64,000 nucleotides of DNA from JAVKFF01 sp040226215 (lineage in GTDB: Bacteria > Pseudomonadota > Alphaproteobacteria > DSM-16000 > Inquilinaceae). Below, in pieces: positions 1 through 8,979 of the stretch. The DNA lies in contig JAVKFF010000199.1 of assembly GCA_040226215.1 (NCBI GenBank), forward strand, positions 1 to 64,000. Reading direction: 5' to 3'. Position 1 is the stretch's first letter; each line of letters begins with the position of its first letter. The position numbers were made by a program, and so were the translations under genes. Under the pieces are notes generated by a model. That model was not told the DNA's origin. It saw only the letters and a list, made by a program, of their open reading frames with translations, and searched no databases.

Positions 1-1
1 G

Positions 2-100
2 CACCGCGCCCAGCTTCAAGAGCTGCTCCAGCGTGGCGCGGGAATTGAGATAGCGCCGCCGGTCGGCACTGTCCTCCAGCGTCACCAGTACCTGCGCGGC
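2..100 (-). pseudogene. proB: Internal fragment of glutamate 5-kinase (proB)
   Basis: Read on the minus strand, these 33 codons match the middle of glutamate 5-kinase, the first enzyme of proline synthesis. The fragment contains TLEDSADRRRYLNSRATLEQ followed by LLKLGAV, which in the family leads into the conserved VINENDTV segment. The similarity stops close to base 100. The upstream codons no longer look like ProB, and a GAF-cyclase frame begins on the other strand. It therefore looks like a piece of proB broken at about base 100 by a rearrangement or an assembly join. The rest of the gene, if present, would run off the left edge of the window. Confidence 0.7.
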
Positions 101-1217
101 CCTCGCGGTCGAGGACGCGCGCACCCACGAATGGCTGGCCCGCGACCCTTACGTCGCCGCGACCCAGGCGCGCTCGCTGCTCGGCGTGCCGCTGATGCGC
201 CACGGCCGGCTCGTCGGCCTGGTGGTGCTGGAAAACGATCTCGGCGCCGGCGTCTTCTCCGAGGCGGTGGCGAGCGTTGCCAGCATCATCGCCGGCCAGG
301 CCGCGGTGTCGCTGGAGAACGCGCGACTGTTCGAGGCGCAGAGGCGGCGCTCGGAGGCCTTCGCCCGCTTCGTTCCGCGTCCCTTCCTTGAGCATATGGG
401 GCACAGCCAGATCGAGGATGTGCGCCTGGGCGAGGCGGTGCAGCAGGACATCACGGTGATGTTCGCCGACCTGCGCGGCTCGACCAGCCTGTCGGAGACC
501 ATGGGCGTCTCGGATTATTTCGGCCTGATCAACGCCTTTCTGGCCCAGGTCACGCCGGCGATCGGCGAGGCCGGCGGCTTCGTCGACGGCTTCACCGGCG
601 ACGGCTGCCGGGCCATCTTCATCGGCCCCGCCGACGCCGCCGTGGCGGCGGCGGTCGCCATGCAGCGCCGCCTGCGGCGCTACAACCGGACACGGCGGGA
701 TGACGGCCTTGTCGCGCTTGAGATGGGCATCGGCGTGCATACCGGGCCGGCGCTGCTCGGCACCATCGGCGTCGCCGACCGTATGGCGACGACAGTGATC
801 GGCGACACGGTCAACACCGCCTCCCGGCTGGAAGGCCTGACCAAGTTCTACCGCGCGCCGGTGCTGATCAGCCGGGCGACCCGGGATCGGCTGCGCGACG
901 CCGCCGCCTTCAGCATCCGCGAGGTCGGCCGCGACCAGGTGCGCGGCCATCAGGCGGCGCTCAGCGTGCACGAGGTGATCGACGCCAGACCGCGCCGCGA
1001 GCGCGCCGAGCTGGGTGCCACCGTCTACGATTTCGGCCGGGCACTGGAGGGCTATTTCGCGCGCGCCTTCGCCGAGGCCGAGGCCGGCTTCGCGCATTGC
1101 CTGGAACGGGCCCCCGGCGACATCACGGCGCGGCACTATCGCGACCTCGCCCGCCAGCATGCGCGCGACGGCGTGCCCGAGGGCTGGGACGGCGTGAACC
1201 GGCGGGAGGCGAAATGA
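96..1217 (+). CDS. GAF domain / class III adenylate-guanylate cyclase, 5' truncated
   Basis: Signalling enzyme predicted to make cAMP or cGMP. The readable part starts inside a GAF sensor domain (DPYVAATQARSLLGVPL, then LVGLVVLEN) and passes through a signalling helix (ENARLFEAQRRRSEAFARF). It then enters a class III cyclase domain with the metal-binding motif MFADLRGSTSLSE, the loop FTGDGCRAIF and the late motif VIGDTVNTASRLEGL. The frame has a stop at 51-53, and the first in-frame ATG (186) lies inside the GAF domain. The natural N-terminus is therefore missing: the gene is cut where the proB fragment begins. It ends 28 bases before the catalase-related gene, with which it probably shares a transcript. 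Confidence 0.8.
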   Translation, partial: AALAVEDARTHEWLARDPYVAATQARSLLGVPLMRHGRLVGLVVLENDLGAGVFSEAVASVASIIAGQAAVSLENARLFEAQRRRSEAFARFVPRPFLEHMGHSQIEDVRLGEAVQQDITVMFADLRGSTSLSETMGVSDYFGLINAFLAQVTPAIGEAGGFVDGFTGDGCRAIFIGPADAAVAAAVAMQRRLRRYNRTRRDDGLVALEMGIGVHTGPALLGTIGVADRMATTVIGDTVNTASRLEGLTKFYRAPVLISRATRDRLRDAAAFSIREVGRDQVRGHQAALSVHEVIDARPRRERAELGATVYDFGRALEGYFARAFAEAEAGFAHCLERAPGDITARHYRDLARQHARDGVPEGWDGVNRREAK

Positions 1218-1245
1218 GCCCGGTGCAACGAAGGGGAACGGTCTG

Positions 1246-2358
1246 ATGGTGCAACACCGGCTGCTGCGGGCGCTGATCGCGGTCTTCGAGCGTATCGAAC
1301 TGGCGGGCGTGACCTTCTTCGTCACCCTGCTGATCTCGCTGAACAGCCTGGTCTTCAGGGTGCGGATGAGCCACGAGAACGGCATCGTCGTCGCCGGCCG
1401 ACTGCGCATCGTCGACGACCCGAAATTCCCGCCGCACGCCTTCTTCCATCCCGGGAGCGAATTCGCCTGCCGCATCCGGCACGGTGCGGCCTCGTTCAAG
1501 GACGACGCCAAGCTGGTGGTGCGCTCCGCCTCGCTGAAATTCGCCGACGAGCGCTTCCGCTCGCCGCTCGACATCATGATGAACACCGGCAACACGCCGC
1601 TGTTCTGGAACGCGCGAACCTTCGTCAGCTTCATGCGCGGCAGCATCGCCGGCAAGGGCAAGCACTACGTGCCGCATCTCCGGCGCTACCCGAAGGCCTG
1701 GTACGGCGGCGGCGATTCGGTGCGGCGCAATCCGGAGAGCTTCGGGCGCATGGTCTACAACACCAAGACCGTGACCGGCTTCATCGGCACCGACCAGGTG
1801 GAGCGCTATGCGCGCTACCGGCTGATCCCCGACCCGTTCGACGGCCGGGAGACGGGGCTGCCGGATCAGTTCGACCGCACCCATGCCTGGCTGCAGAACC
1901 CCTATCGCCACGAGACGCGCAACCGCAACTACCTGAAGGACGCCACGCGCGCCCATCTGGACGGCGGCGGCCGGCTGACCTACCGCCTGCAGATCCAACT
2001 CCGCGACAAGCCCGTCGGACCCGGGCCGGAGCCGGAATGGATCTCCAGTGCCATCCCCTGGGACGAGGAGCGCTTCCCCTTCATGGACGTGGCGTCGATC
2101 GAGATCGACCGGGCGCTGGACTACGAGGAGAGCATGCTGACCTGGTTCCATCTCGGCAACCATCCGCCCAGCCTGCCGGTGCCCCGGGCGAAGTCGATCG
2201 ACGACCCGCATTCGCTCAACCACCTCCGCCTCGCCTCGGTTTGGGCGCGGCGGGCCAGGCTGCTCTCCTACAAGCTGCGCGGCATCCCCAAGCCACCACC
2301 CGACGGCCGCGCGGCGCCGGACTGGGTCGGCATCCCGCCGATGAGCAACCCGCCCTGA
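1246..2358 (+). CDS. Catalase-related heme protein (allene oxide synthase-like)
   Basis: 370 residues. The layout resembles small catalase-related heme proteins, such as coral allene-oxide-synthase-like domains and mycobacterial catalase-related peroxidases. A candidate distal His lies in CRIRHGAASFKDDAKLVVRS, a candidate distal Asn in DIMMNTGNTPLF, and a Tyr near the C-terminus (RLLSYKLRG) could be the axial heme ligand. It is much shorter than classical catalases (about 480 residues or more). The hydrophobic segment AGVTFFVTLLISLNSLVF near the N-terminus may be membrane-associated. It follows the cyclase by 28 bases. Substrate is unknown: a fatty-acid hydroperoxide or a peroxidase role is inferred from family only. 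Confidence 0.55.
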   Translation: MVQHRLLRALIAVFERIELAGVTFFVTLLISLNSLVFRVRMSHENGIVVAGRLRIVDDPKFPPHAFFHPGSEFACRIRHGAASFKDDAKLVVRSASLKFADERFRSPLDIMMNTGNTPLFWNARTFVSFMRGSIAGKGKHYVPHLRRYPKAWYGGGDSVRRNPESFGRMVYNTKTVTGFIGTDQVERYARYRLIPDPFDGRETGLPDQFDRTHAWLQNPYRHETRNRNYLKDATRAHLDGGGRLTYRLQIQLRDKPVGPGPEPEWISSAIPWDEERFPFMDVASIEIDRALDYEESMLTWFHLGNHPPSLPVPRAKSIDDPHSLNHLRLASVWARRARLLSYKLRGIPKPPPDGRAAPDWVGIPPMSNPP

Positions 2359-2376
2359 CGGGGTGACGGGGCACGC

Positions 2377-3168
2377 TCAGAAGAAGCGGCCTAGCCAGTC
2401 CTGCTGATCGGTCAGGTCGGGGTCGCGGTTGTACTCCGCCCCGGCCCAGCCCTGCCCGCCGATGCCGGTGTAGTCGGGCCGGGAGAGGCGTTCGAACCAG
2501 CGGGCGAAGTCGACATCGCCGGTGCCCGGCGCGCCGCGGCCGGGCCAGTCGGCGAACTGCACATGGCCTATTCGGTCCACATGGGCATCGAAGGCGGCGA
2601 AGGCGTCGGCCTCCATCTGGTGCGAGTGGTAGACGTCGAACTGCAGGCGCCGGCCGCCGCCGGTGGCGTCGATGGCGGCGATCGCGTCGGCGCAGGTGTG
2701 AAAGAGGAAGCCGGGAAGGTCGTTGCTGCTCACCGGCTCGACCAGCGCCGCCGAGCCGAGGCTGGCAAGCGCGGACTGCGCGTAGTCCAGATTGGCGTAA
2801 TAGCGGTCGAGGACGGCCGCGCGATCCTCCGCCGGCGCCGGGATGCCGGCCAGGGCGTTCACCGCCGGGATCCTGAAGGCCTCGACATAACGGCTGGCAC
2901 GTTCCACCCCGCGCTTGAAGGCGTCCTCGGCGCCGGCGGTGATCGCCGGCCAGTCGACCCCGTCCTCGCCGCCGCCCTGCTTGAAGGGCAGGTTGATCAG
3001 CACCAGCGGAAGCCCGGTTTCCTCCAGCGCCTCCCGCAGATCCTCGATCGCGGTGTCGTAGGGCATCTGGATCTCGATGCCGGCGAAGCCGTCGCGCCTG
3101 GCCTGGCGGATGGCCTCGGGCGCGGCGATGCCGCGATAGACCGTGGAGATGTTGACAGAGAGCCGCAT
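2377..3168 (-). CDS. hyi: Hydroxypyruvate isomerase-like TIM-barrel enzyme
   Basis: 263 residues, Hyi/OtnI-type sugar isomerase of the AP-endonuclease-2 barrel family. Visible signatures are ALVEPVSSND, LQFDVYHSHQMEAD, DRIGHVQFADWPGRGAPGTG and the C-terminal WAGAEYNRD. They supply the expected Glu, Asp, His and Glu metal and catalytic positions. The start at 3168 was chosen because the family begins with a short beta strand (MRLSVNIST) and GGAAGGG lies just upstream; the longer frame adds 40 unlikely residues. It is divergent from the IlvD/Edd gene across 113 bases. With the adjacent dehydratase, reductase and TRAP genes it probably works on hydroxypyruvate/tartronate-semialdehyde-type C3 intermediates or a related 2-oxo sugar acid; the exact substrate is not visible. 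Confidence 0.75.
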   Translation of the reverse strand: MRLSVNISTVYRGIAAPEAIRQARRDGFAGIEIQMPYDTAIEDLREALEETGLPLVLINLPFKQGGGEDGVDWPAITAGAEDAFKRGVERASRYVEAFRIPAVNALAGIPAPAEDRAAVLDRYYANLDYAQSALASLGSAALVEPVSSNDLPGFLFHTCADAIAAIDATGGGRRLQFDVYHSHQMEADAFAAFDAHVDRIGHVQFADWPGRGAPGTGDVDFARWFERLSRPDYTGIGGQGWAGAEYNRDPDLTDQQDWLGRFF

Positions 3169-3281
3169 CGTTGCCCTTCCGCGTTGTGCCTGGGGTGGGG
3201 TTGAGAACGGGGTTTGCACCGTCCGGTTATTTGGTGATTGTATAGCGCAAAAGACAATTCCGGTCAGAGGGACGAGACAGC
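3169..3281. promoter_or_regulatory. Divergent promoter region between hyi-like and ilvD-like genes
   Basis: Only 113 bases separate the two divergent starts, so both promoters must be here. The central part (about 3225-3258) is the only A/T-rich stretch nearby and contains ATTGT (3237-3241) and ACAAT (3254-3258), a 5-base inverted repeat with a 12-base spacer. No regulator gene is adjacent. The inverted repeat is short enough to be chance. Confidence 0.35.
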
Positions 3282-5027
3282 GTGACAAGCAGTACGGGCG
3301 GCCGGCGCTTGCGCTCCCGGATCACCACCGAGGGGCTGGACCGGACGCCGCACCGCGCCTTCCTGCGCGGCATGGGGCTGGACGACGCGGCGATCGCGCG
3401 GCCGATGATCGGCGTCGCCTCGACAAAGGGCGAGACGACGCCGTGCTCGATGACGCTGGGCCCGCAGGCCGAGGCGGCCAAGACTGGCGTCGAACGCGCC
3501 GGCGGCTGCCCACGCGAGTTCACCACCATCACCGTCGCCGACAGCCTGTCGATGAACCACGAGGGCATGAAGTTCTCGCTGGTCAGCCGGGAGTTGATCG
3601 CCGATTCGGTGGAGGCGGTGGTGCATGGCCACGCCTATGACGGCATCGTCTGTTTCGCGGCCTGCGACAAGACCCTGCCGGGCATGATGATGGGCATGGT
3701 GCGCTGCAACGTGCCGGCGGTCTTCGTCTATGGCGGCTCGTCGCTGCCCGGCAATTTCCGCGGCCGCGACGTGACCGTGCTCGACACCTACGAGGCGGTG
3801 GGCGCCGTGCAGGCCGGCCGAATGAGCCGGGAGGACCTGGCCGAGATGGAGCGCGTCGCCATCCCCACTTTCGGCTCCTGCGCCGGCCAGTTCACCGCCA
3901 ACACCATGGGCATGGTGTCGGAGACGCTGGGCCTGGCGCCCATGGGCTCCTCGATGATCCCCGGCGTCTATGCCGCGCGCAAGGCGCTGTCGGAAGCCGC
4001 CGGCGCACGGGTGACCGAGATCGCGCTGAACGGCGGCCCGCTGCCGCGCGACATCGTCACGAGAAAGGCGCTGGAGAATGCCGCCGCCGTCGTCGCGGCG
4101 ACGGGCGGGTCGACCAACGCCGCATTGCACCTGCCGGCGATCGCCCACGAGGCCGGCATCCGCTTCACCCTCGACGACGTGGCCGAGGTGCTGAAACGCA
4201 CGCCGCACATCGCCAATCTGCGGCCGGGCGGGCTCTACAACGCGCTCGACGTCCACCGCATCGGCGGTGTGCCGGTGATCCTGCGCCAGCTGCTCGAAGG
4301 CGGCTTCCTCCATGGCGACTGCCTGACGATCAGCGGCCGCACCCTGGCCGAGGAGGTGGCGGATGCCGCCGATCCCGATGGCGAGGTGGTGCGCCCGATT
4401 GCCGATCCGATTTCGCCGACCGGCGGGGTGCAGGTGCTCAAGGGCAATCTCTGCCCCGACGGCGCGCTGCTCAAGGTGGCCGGGCTGAAGAAGCTGGTCT
4501 TCGAAGGTCCGGCCCGGGTGTTCGAGCGCGAGGAGGAGGCCGCGCGCGCCGTCGCAAACCGGTCCTACGAACTGGGCGAGGTGCTGGTCGTGCGCAACGA
4601 GGGGCCGGTCGGTGGCCCCGGCATGCGCGAGATGCTGGGCCTGACCGCCGTGCTCTACGGCCAGGGCGTGGGCGAGGACGTGGCGCTGCTGACCGACGGG
4701 CGCTTCTCCGGCGCCTCGCGCGGCATGTCGATCGGCTATGCCTCGCCCGAGGCCGCGGCGGGCGGTCCGCTGGGTCTGATCCGCACCGGCGACGTGATCC
4801 GCATCGACGCCGCGGCGGGAACGATCGACGTGAGGCTGGATGAGGCGGAACTCGCCAGGCGACGGGAGGCCTGGACGCCGCGGCCGCCGAACCACAGGGC
4901 AGGGCTGCTGGCCAAGTACGCCGCCACCGTCGGCCCGGCCAATCTGGGCGCGGTGACCCATGCGGGCGCCGCCGAATGGGGCCCGGAACTCACCACCCGC
5001 GAGGACTGGGAGGACGCCGCGCAATGA
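3282..5027 (+). CDS. ilvD: Dihydroxy-acid dehydratase family protein (IlvD/Edd)
   Basis: 581-residue Fe-S dehydratase. Three cysteines in family positions are visible: C55 (TTPCSMTLG), C128 (FAACDKTLPG) and C200 (FGSCAGQFTANTMG). This is the pattern expected of a [2Fe-2S] IlvD-type enzyme. TDGRFSGASRG lies near residue 500 as in the family. GTG start at 3282. IlvD makes 2-oxo acids in branched-chain amino-acid synthesis, but the same family dehydrates sugar acids. The neighbours (hydroxypyruvate isomerase-like, 3-hydroxyisobutyrate-type reductase, TRAP importer) favour sugar-acid or hydroxyacid catabolism. Which of the two it does cannot be told from sequence alone. Its stop overlaps the next start (ATGA). 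Confidence 0.85.
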   Translation: MTSSTGGRRLRSRITTEGLDRTPHRAFLRGMGLDDAAIARPMIGVASTKGETTPCSMTLGPQAEAAKTGVERAGGCPREFTTITVADSLSMNHEGMKFSLVSRELIADSVEAVVHGHAYDGIVCFAACDKTLPGMMMGMVRCNVPAVFVYGGSSLPGNFRGRDVTVLDTYEAVGAVQAGRMSREDLAEMERVAIPTFGSCAGQFTANTMGMVSETLGLAPMGSSMIPGVYAARKALSEAAGARVTEIALNGGPLPRDIVTRKALENAAAVVAATGGSTNAALHLPAIAHEAGIRFTLDDVAEVLKRTPHIANLRPGGLYNALDVHRIGGVPVILRQLLEGGFLHGDCLTISGRTLAEEVADAADPDGEVVRPIADPISPTGGVQVLKGNLCPDGALLKVAGLKKLVFEGPARVFEREEEAARAVANRSYELGEVLVVRNEGPVGGPGMREMLGLTAVLYGQGVGEDVALLTDGRFSGASRGMSIGYASPEAAAGGPLGLIRTGDVIRIDAAAGTIDVRLDEAELARRREAWTPRPPNHRAGLLAKYAATVGPANLGAVTHAGAAEWGPELTTREDWEDAAQ

Positions 5028-5908
5028 GCGGAAAGCCGGCCCTCGCCTTCCTCGGTACCGGGATCATGGGCGCCGCCATGGTCGCCCGCCTGCTCGCGCG
5101 GGGCTACGAGGTCGCGGTCTGGAACCGCTCGCCGGAGAAGCTGACGGACCTGCTAGCGGCCGGCGCGACAGGGGCCGAGAGCCCGGCCCGGGCGGCGGCG
5201 GACGCCGACCTGGTGCTGATGTGCCTGACCAATGCCGACGCGGCGGAGGCGGTGGTCTTTGGCGCGGAAGGCGTGGCCGCCGGCGGCCGGCCGGGCCAGG
5301 TGCTGGTCGACTTCTCCTCTCTGGCGCCGGACCGGGCGCGGGCGATGGCGGCGCGCCTGAAGGATCAGGCCGGGATGGACTGGCTCGACGCGCCGGTCTC
5401 CGGCGGCGCGGTCGGCGCGCGGGAGGGCACGCTGGCGGTCATGGTCGGCGGCGAGGCGGCAGCCTTCGCGACCGCCCGGCCGGTGATCGCCGAGCTGGCC
5501 GGCAGCGTCACCCATATGGGGCCGAGCGGGGCCGGCCAGACCACCAAGCTGTGCAACCAGATCATCGTCTCCACCCAGATGGCGGCGATCGCCGAGGCGG
5601 TGAAGCTGGCCGAGGCCGGCGGCGTCGACGCCATGAAGCTGACCGAGGCGCTGAAGGGCGGCTGGGCGGACAGCAAGCCCCTGCAGGTCTTCGTGCCGCG
5701 CATGGCCAGGCGGGACTTCGAACCGCCGATCGGCACCACCTGGATGATGCTGAAGGATCTCGATACGGTGGCGGCGGAGGGCCGGGCGGCCTGCGTGCCG
5801 CTGCCGGTGACGACGACAGTGGCCGAGCTGATGCGCGTGCTCGCCGCGCGCGGCGAGGGCGACACCGAACCGCTGCGCCTGGTCACGCTGGGCGACGAGC
5901 CGCGTTGA
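5024..5908 (+). CDS. Beta-hydroxyacid dehydrogenase (3-hydroxyisobutyrate / tartronate semialdehyde reductase type)
   Basis: 294-residue NAD(P)-dependent dehydrogenase. An N-terminal Rossmann motif (LAFLGTGIMGAAMVARLLA) is followed by the substrate-binding signature DAPVSGGAVGAREGTLAVM and the catalytic-lysine motif GPSGAGQTTKLCNQ (Lys175). The ATG at 5024 overlaps the preceding stop by four bases, which indicates translational coupling and fixes the start. Together with the hydroxypyruvate-isomerase-like gene it would fit reduction of tartronate semialdehyde to D-glycerate. 3-hydroxyisobutyrate or another 3-hydroxy acid is equally possible. Confidence 0.85.
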   Translation: MSGKPALAFLGTGIMGAAMVARLLARGYEVAVWNRSPEKLTDLLAAGATGAESPARAAADADLVLMCLTNADAAEAVVFGAEGVAAGGRPGQVLVDFSSLAPDRARAMAARLKDQAGMDWLDAPVSGGAVGAREGTLAVMVGGEAAAFATARPVIAELAGSVTHMGPSGAGQTTKLCNQIIVSTQMAAIAEAVKLAEAGGVDAMKLTEALKGGWADSKPLQVFVPRMARRDFEPPIGTTWMMLKDLDTVAAEGRAACVPLPVTTTVAELMRVLAARGEGDTEPLRLVTLGDEPR

Positions 5909-5959
5909 GGCGGCCAACGATCACGGGATCGGCAACACATTGGAGGAGAACGAAGACCA

Positions 5960-7015
5960 ATGAGAAAATTTGCATCATCAATCGGCGGCATCTGTCTGGC
6001 GGGCGCTGTCGCGCTCACCGGCGCCGCACCGGCGTCCGCGCAGGACACGGTGACGCTGCGCGTCGGCAACTGGCTGCCCATGCATCATCTGATCGTCAAG
6101 GACATCCTCGAGCCCTGGGCCCAGGCGATCACCGAGGAGACGGGCGGGACCCTGCAGTTCGACATCATGACCTCGGCGCTGGGCCCGCCGCCGACCTATT
6201 TCGACCTGGTGCTCGATGGCGCGGTCGATATCGGCTATGGCGTCTCCGGCCACAATCCGGGCCGCTTCACCATGACCCAGGTGATGGACCTGCCCTTCAT
6301 GTCGCCCGACCCCTGGGCCGGCGCGATGGCCTCCTGGATGACCTATGAGCGCTATGGCGATCAGTATGGCGAGCATGACGGGGCGGAGGTGCTGGGCCTG
6401 TTCGTGCACGGCGAGCCCTACATCCACATGGCCGGACCGGCGATCGAGCGGATCTCGGAGCTCGAGGGCGTGAAGATCCGCGTCGGCGGCAATGTCACCG
6501 GCCGGATGATCTCCGCGCTCGGCGGCGTGCCGGTGCAGCTGCCGCCGACCGAGGCGCAGCAGGCCATGTCGCGCGGCGTCGCCGACGGCATCACCTTCCC
6601 GCTGGAGTCGATCCCCTTCTTCGGTATCACGCCGGTGATAGAGAACTCGACCCGCATTCCGGGCGGCATCTACACCGACACCTTCTGGATCGCCATCAAC
6701 GAGGACACCTGGAATGGTCTGTCGGAGGATCACCAGGCGGCGATCCGGCGGCATTCCGGCGTCGCCCTGGCGCTGCTCGCCGGTCATGCCTGGAGCCAGG
6801 CGGACATGCAGGGCGAGGCGTTGATGCGCGAGGCGGGGATCAACTTCGTCACCCTGCCGGACGAGGACGTCGAGACCATTCGCGACACGCTGCAGGTGCT
6901 CTACGAGGAGTGGCTGGCGGAGGCGGAGAGCCGCGGGCTGCCGGGCGAGGAGATCCTCGCCTACGCCCAGGCCATGGTCGACGCCTACACCGCGGCGCCG
7001 GCGCCGGTCGAGTGA
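5960..7015 (+). CDS. dctP: TRAP transporter substrate-binding protein DctP
   Basis: 351 residues. It starts with a Sec signal peptide (residues 1-28, ending ASAQD), followed by the mixed alpha/beta periplasmic fold of the DctP family: TLRVGNWLPMHHL, then a central GVKIRVGGNVTGRMISALG region where the carboxylate-binding Arg of TRAP receptors normally sits. It captures a small organic acid in the periplasm and hands it to the membrane pair encoded next. It is 51 bases after the dehydrogenase and preceded by a GGAGGA ribosome site. The ligand is probably the acid processed by the surrounding enzymes. Confidence 0.9.
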   Translation: MRKFASSIGGICLAGAVALTGAAPASAQDTVTLRVGNWLPMHHLIVKDILEPWAQAITEETGGTLQFDIMTSALGPPPTYFDLVLDGAVDIGYGVSGHNPGRFTMTQVMDLPFMSPDPWAGAMASWMTYERYGDQYGEHDGAEVLGLFVHGEPYIHMAGPAIERISELEGVKIRVGGNVTGRMISALGGVPVQLPPTEAQQAMSRGVADGITFPLESIPFFGITPVIENSTRIPGGIYTDTFWIAINEDTWNGLSEDHQAAIRRHSGVALALLAGHAWSQADMQGEALMREAGINFVTLPDEDVETIRDTLQVLYEEWLAEAESRGLPGEEILAYAQAMVDAYTAAPAPVE

Positions 7016-7030
7016 CCGGAGCCGCGTGAC

Positions 7031-7615
7031 GTGGCGGATCGGAGCGGACCGTCGAGCGAAGGCGCCTTCCGGGAGCACGATCCCCGGGAAGCGCCGCGCC
7101 CTGCCGTGGCGGCACCGTCGGACCCGGCGCACGACCCGCCGCCGATCCGCGTCGACCACTGGTTCGCCGGGGTGGCGGGGATGATCACCTTCGCGTTGAT
7201 GGTGCTGACCACCTTCGACGTGATCGGGCGCTACGTCTTCAACGCGCCAATCTTCGGCGCCTTCGAGTTCACCGAGATCTTCATGGGCGCGATCGTCTTC
7301 TTCGCCCTGGCGGCGGCGACGACGGGGCGCGACCACATCGTCGTCACCCTGGTCTACGGCCTGTTCCCGCAAGGCATCCGGCGGGCGCTGACGGTCTTCG
7401 CCGACCTCGTCGGCGCGGCGCTGATGGGCCTGTTCTGCTGGCGCATGTGGTTCTATGCCGAGCGGCTCTACGCCAGCCGCGAGACGACGCTGGAGCTGGG
7501 CATCACCAAGGGGCACGTGGCGCTGGGCATCTGCATCCTGTGCGGCGTCGCGGCACTGACCTTCCTGATCAACGCCGTCTGGGCCGCCGCCCGCGGCCGC
7601 AACCTGATCCGCTGA
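7031..7615 (+). CDS. dctQ: TRAP transporter small permease DctQ
   Basis: 194 residues with about four hydrophobic helices (roughly 45-65, 80-105, 120-145 and 155-180). A polar N-terminal extension of about 40 residues is rich in Pro, Asp and Ala. The family-typical TFDVIGRYVFNAPIFGAFEF segment lies after helix 1. GTG start, 15 bases after the DctP stop. It forms the membrane complex with the large subunit that follows. The hydrophilic extension is longer than usual, so the true start could be further in. Confidence 0.85.
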   Translation: MADRSGPSSEGAFREHDPREAPRPAVAAPSDPAHDPPPIRVDHWFAGVAGMITFALMVLTTFDVIGRYVFNAPIFGAFEFTEIFMGAIVFFALAAATTGRDHIVVTLVYGLFPQGIRRALTVFADLVGAALMGLFCWRMWFYAERLYASRETTLELGITKGHVALGICILCGVAALTFLINAVWAAARGRNLIR

Positions 7616-7648
7616 AGAGGGAGCCGCCGGCAGCGGCGGGATGACCCC

Positions 7649-8947
7649 ATGGACATGCTCGACCTCGGGCTGATCGGCTTCGGCGGCCTGCTCGCGCTGA
7701 TGGCGCTTGGCGTGCCCATCGGCATCGCCATGGCGGTGGCCGGGCTCGCCGGCTCGATCCTGGCGGTGGGTGAGCGGGCGACCATGGGCGCGCTCGGCTC
7801 GCGCCTGTTCTCGACGACGACCAGCTACGAGCTTTCCGTCGTGCCCATGTTCATCCTGATGGGCGCGCTGATCACCCGGTCTGGTATCGGCCAGGACCTC
7901 TACAACGCCTGCTACGCCTTTCTCGGGCGCCTGCGCGGCGGGCTGGCGATGGCGACGGTGGTGGCCTGCGGCGGCTTCTCGGCGGTCTGCGGCTCCTCCA
8001 TCGCCACCGCGGCGACCATGGCCCGGGTCGCCATGCCGCCGATGCGCAGCTTCGGCTACGCGGATTCGCTGGCCAGCGCCTCGATCGCCGCCGGCGGCAC
8101 GCTGGGCATCCTGATCCCGCCCTCGGTGATCCTGGTGCTCTACGGCTTCATGACCTCGACCGATGTGGGCCAGCTGTTCATCGCCGGCATCCTGCCGGGC
8201 ATCCTGGCGGTCGCGCTCTACGTCGCCGCCATCGCCGTGGTCACCTGGACGCATCCGCACTGGGGTCCGCCCGGGGAGCGCACCGGCTGGCCGGAGCGTC
8301 TGCGCCTCTTGAGCCGGGTCGGGCCGATCGTCCTCCTCTTCCTGCTGATCATCGGCACGATCTATTTCGGCGTCGCCACGCCGACCGAGGCGGCCGGCGT
8401 CGGCGCCTTCGGGGCGATGCTGTTCGCGCTGTGGCGGCGCACGCCGCTGGCGGAGTTCGCAGCCGCCCTGGTGGAGACGGCGCGCACCACGGCCAGCCTG
8501 TTCTTCGTGCTGCTGGGCGCGCTGATCTTCGCCAACTTCCTCAACTTCGCCGGCCTGACCGCCGCCATCGCCGACGCCATCACCGGCCTGGGACTGGGCG
8601 CGCTCGGCGTCATCCTGGTGATGCTGCTGGTCTACCTGGTGCTGGGCTGCTTCATGGAGTCGCTCTCCATGATCCTGCTCACCGTGCCGATCTTCTTCGA
8701 GATCATCCGTCCGCTGGGCATCGATCCCATCTGGTTCGGCATCTTCATCGTCATGGTGACCGAGCTGTCGCTGATCACCCCGCCGGTGGGCCTGAACCTG
8801 TTCGTCATCAAGGGCGTGGTCGGGGATCTCAGGATCGGCGCGCTCTACGCCGGGATCACGCCCTTCGTCATCGCCGACCTCGTGCGCGTGGCGCTGATCA
8901 TCGCCCTGCCGGGCATCGCTCTGCTGCTGCCCACCTGGGCCGGCTAG
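7649..8947 (+). CDS. dctM: TRAP transporter large permease DctM
   Basis: 432-residue, roughly 12-helix ion-coupled permease of the DctM family. Recognised by VPMFILMGALITRSGIG, the cytoplasmic-helix region CGSSIATAATMARVAMPPM, AAGGTLGILIPPSVILVLYG and the C-terminal ITPPVGLNLFVIKG. It drives uptake with the sodium or proton gradient once DctP delivers substrate. Gene order P-Q-M is the standard TRAP layout. The next gene starts 32 bases on. Confidence 0.93.
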   Translation: MDMLDLGLIGFGGLLALMALGVPIGIAMAVAGLAGSILAVGERATMGALGSRLFSTTTSYELSVVPMFILMGALITRSGIGQDLYNACYAFLGRLRGGLAMATVVACGGFSAVCGSSIATAATMARVAMPPMRSFGYADSLASASIAAGGTLGILIPPSVILVLYGFMTSTDVGQLFIAGILPGILAVALYVAAIAVVTWTHPHWGPPGERTGWPERLRLLSRVGPIVLLFLLIIGTIYFGVATPTEAAGVGAFGAMLFALWRRTPLAEFAAALVETARTTASLFFVLLGALIFANFLNFAGLTAAIADAITGLGLGALGVILVMLLVYLVLGCFMESLSMILLTVPIFFEIIRPLGIDPIWFGIFIVMVTELSLITPPVGLNLFVIKGVVGDLRIGALYAGITPFVIADLVRVALIIALPGIALLLPTWAG

Positions 8948-8979
8948 CGCCAGCACCCCGCCACGGAGACAGCCCGACC

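Noticed and set aside
5978..8956. Very long open frame antisense to the first TRAP operon, and similar ones opposite the peptide ABC and BMP operons
   Set aside because: They are rich in His, Gln, Arg and Gly with no domains, lie exactly opposite well-recognised genes, and are the expected by-product of high third-position GC.
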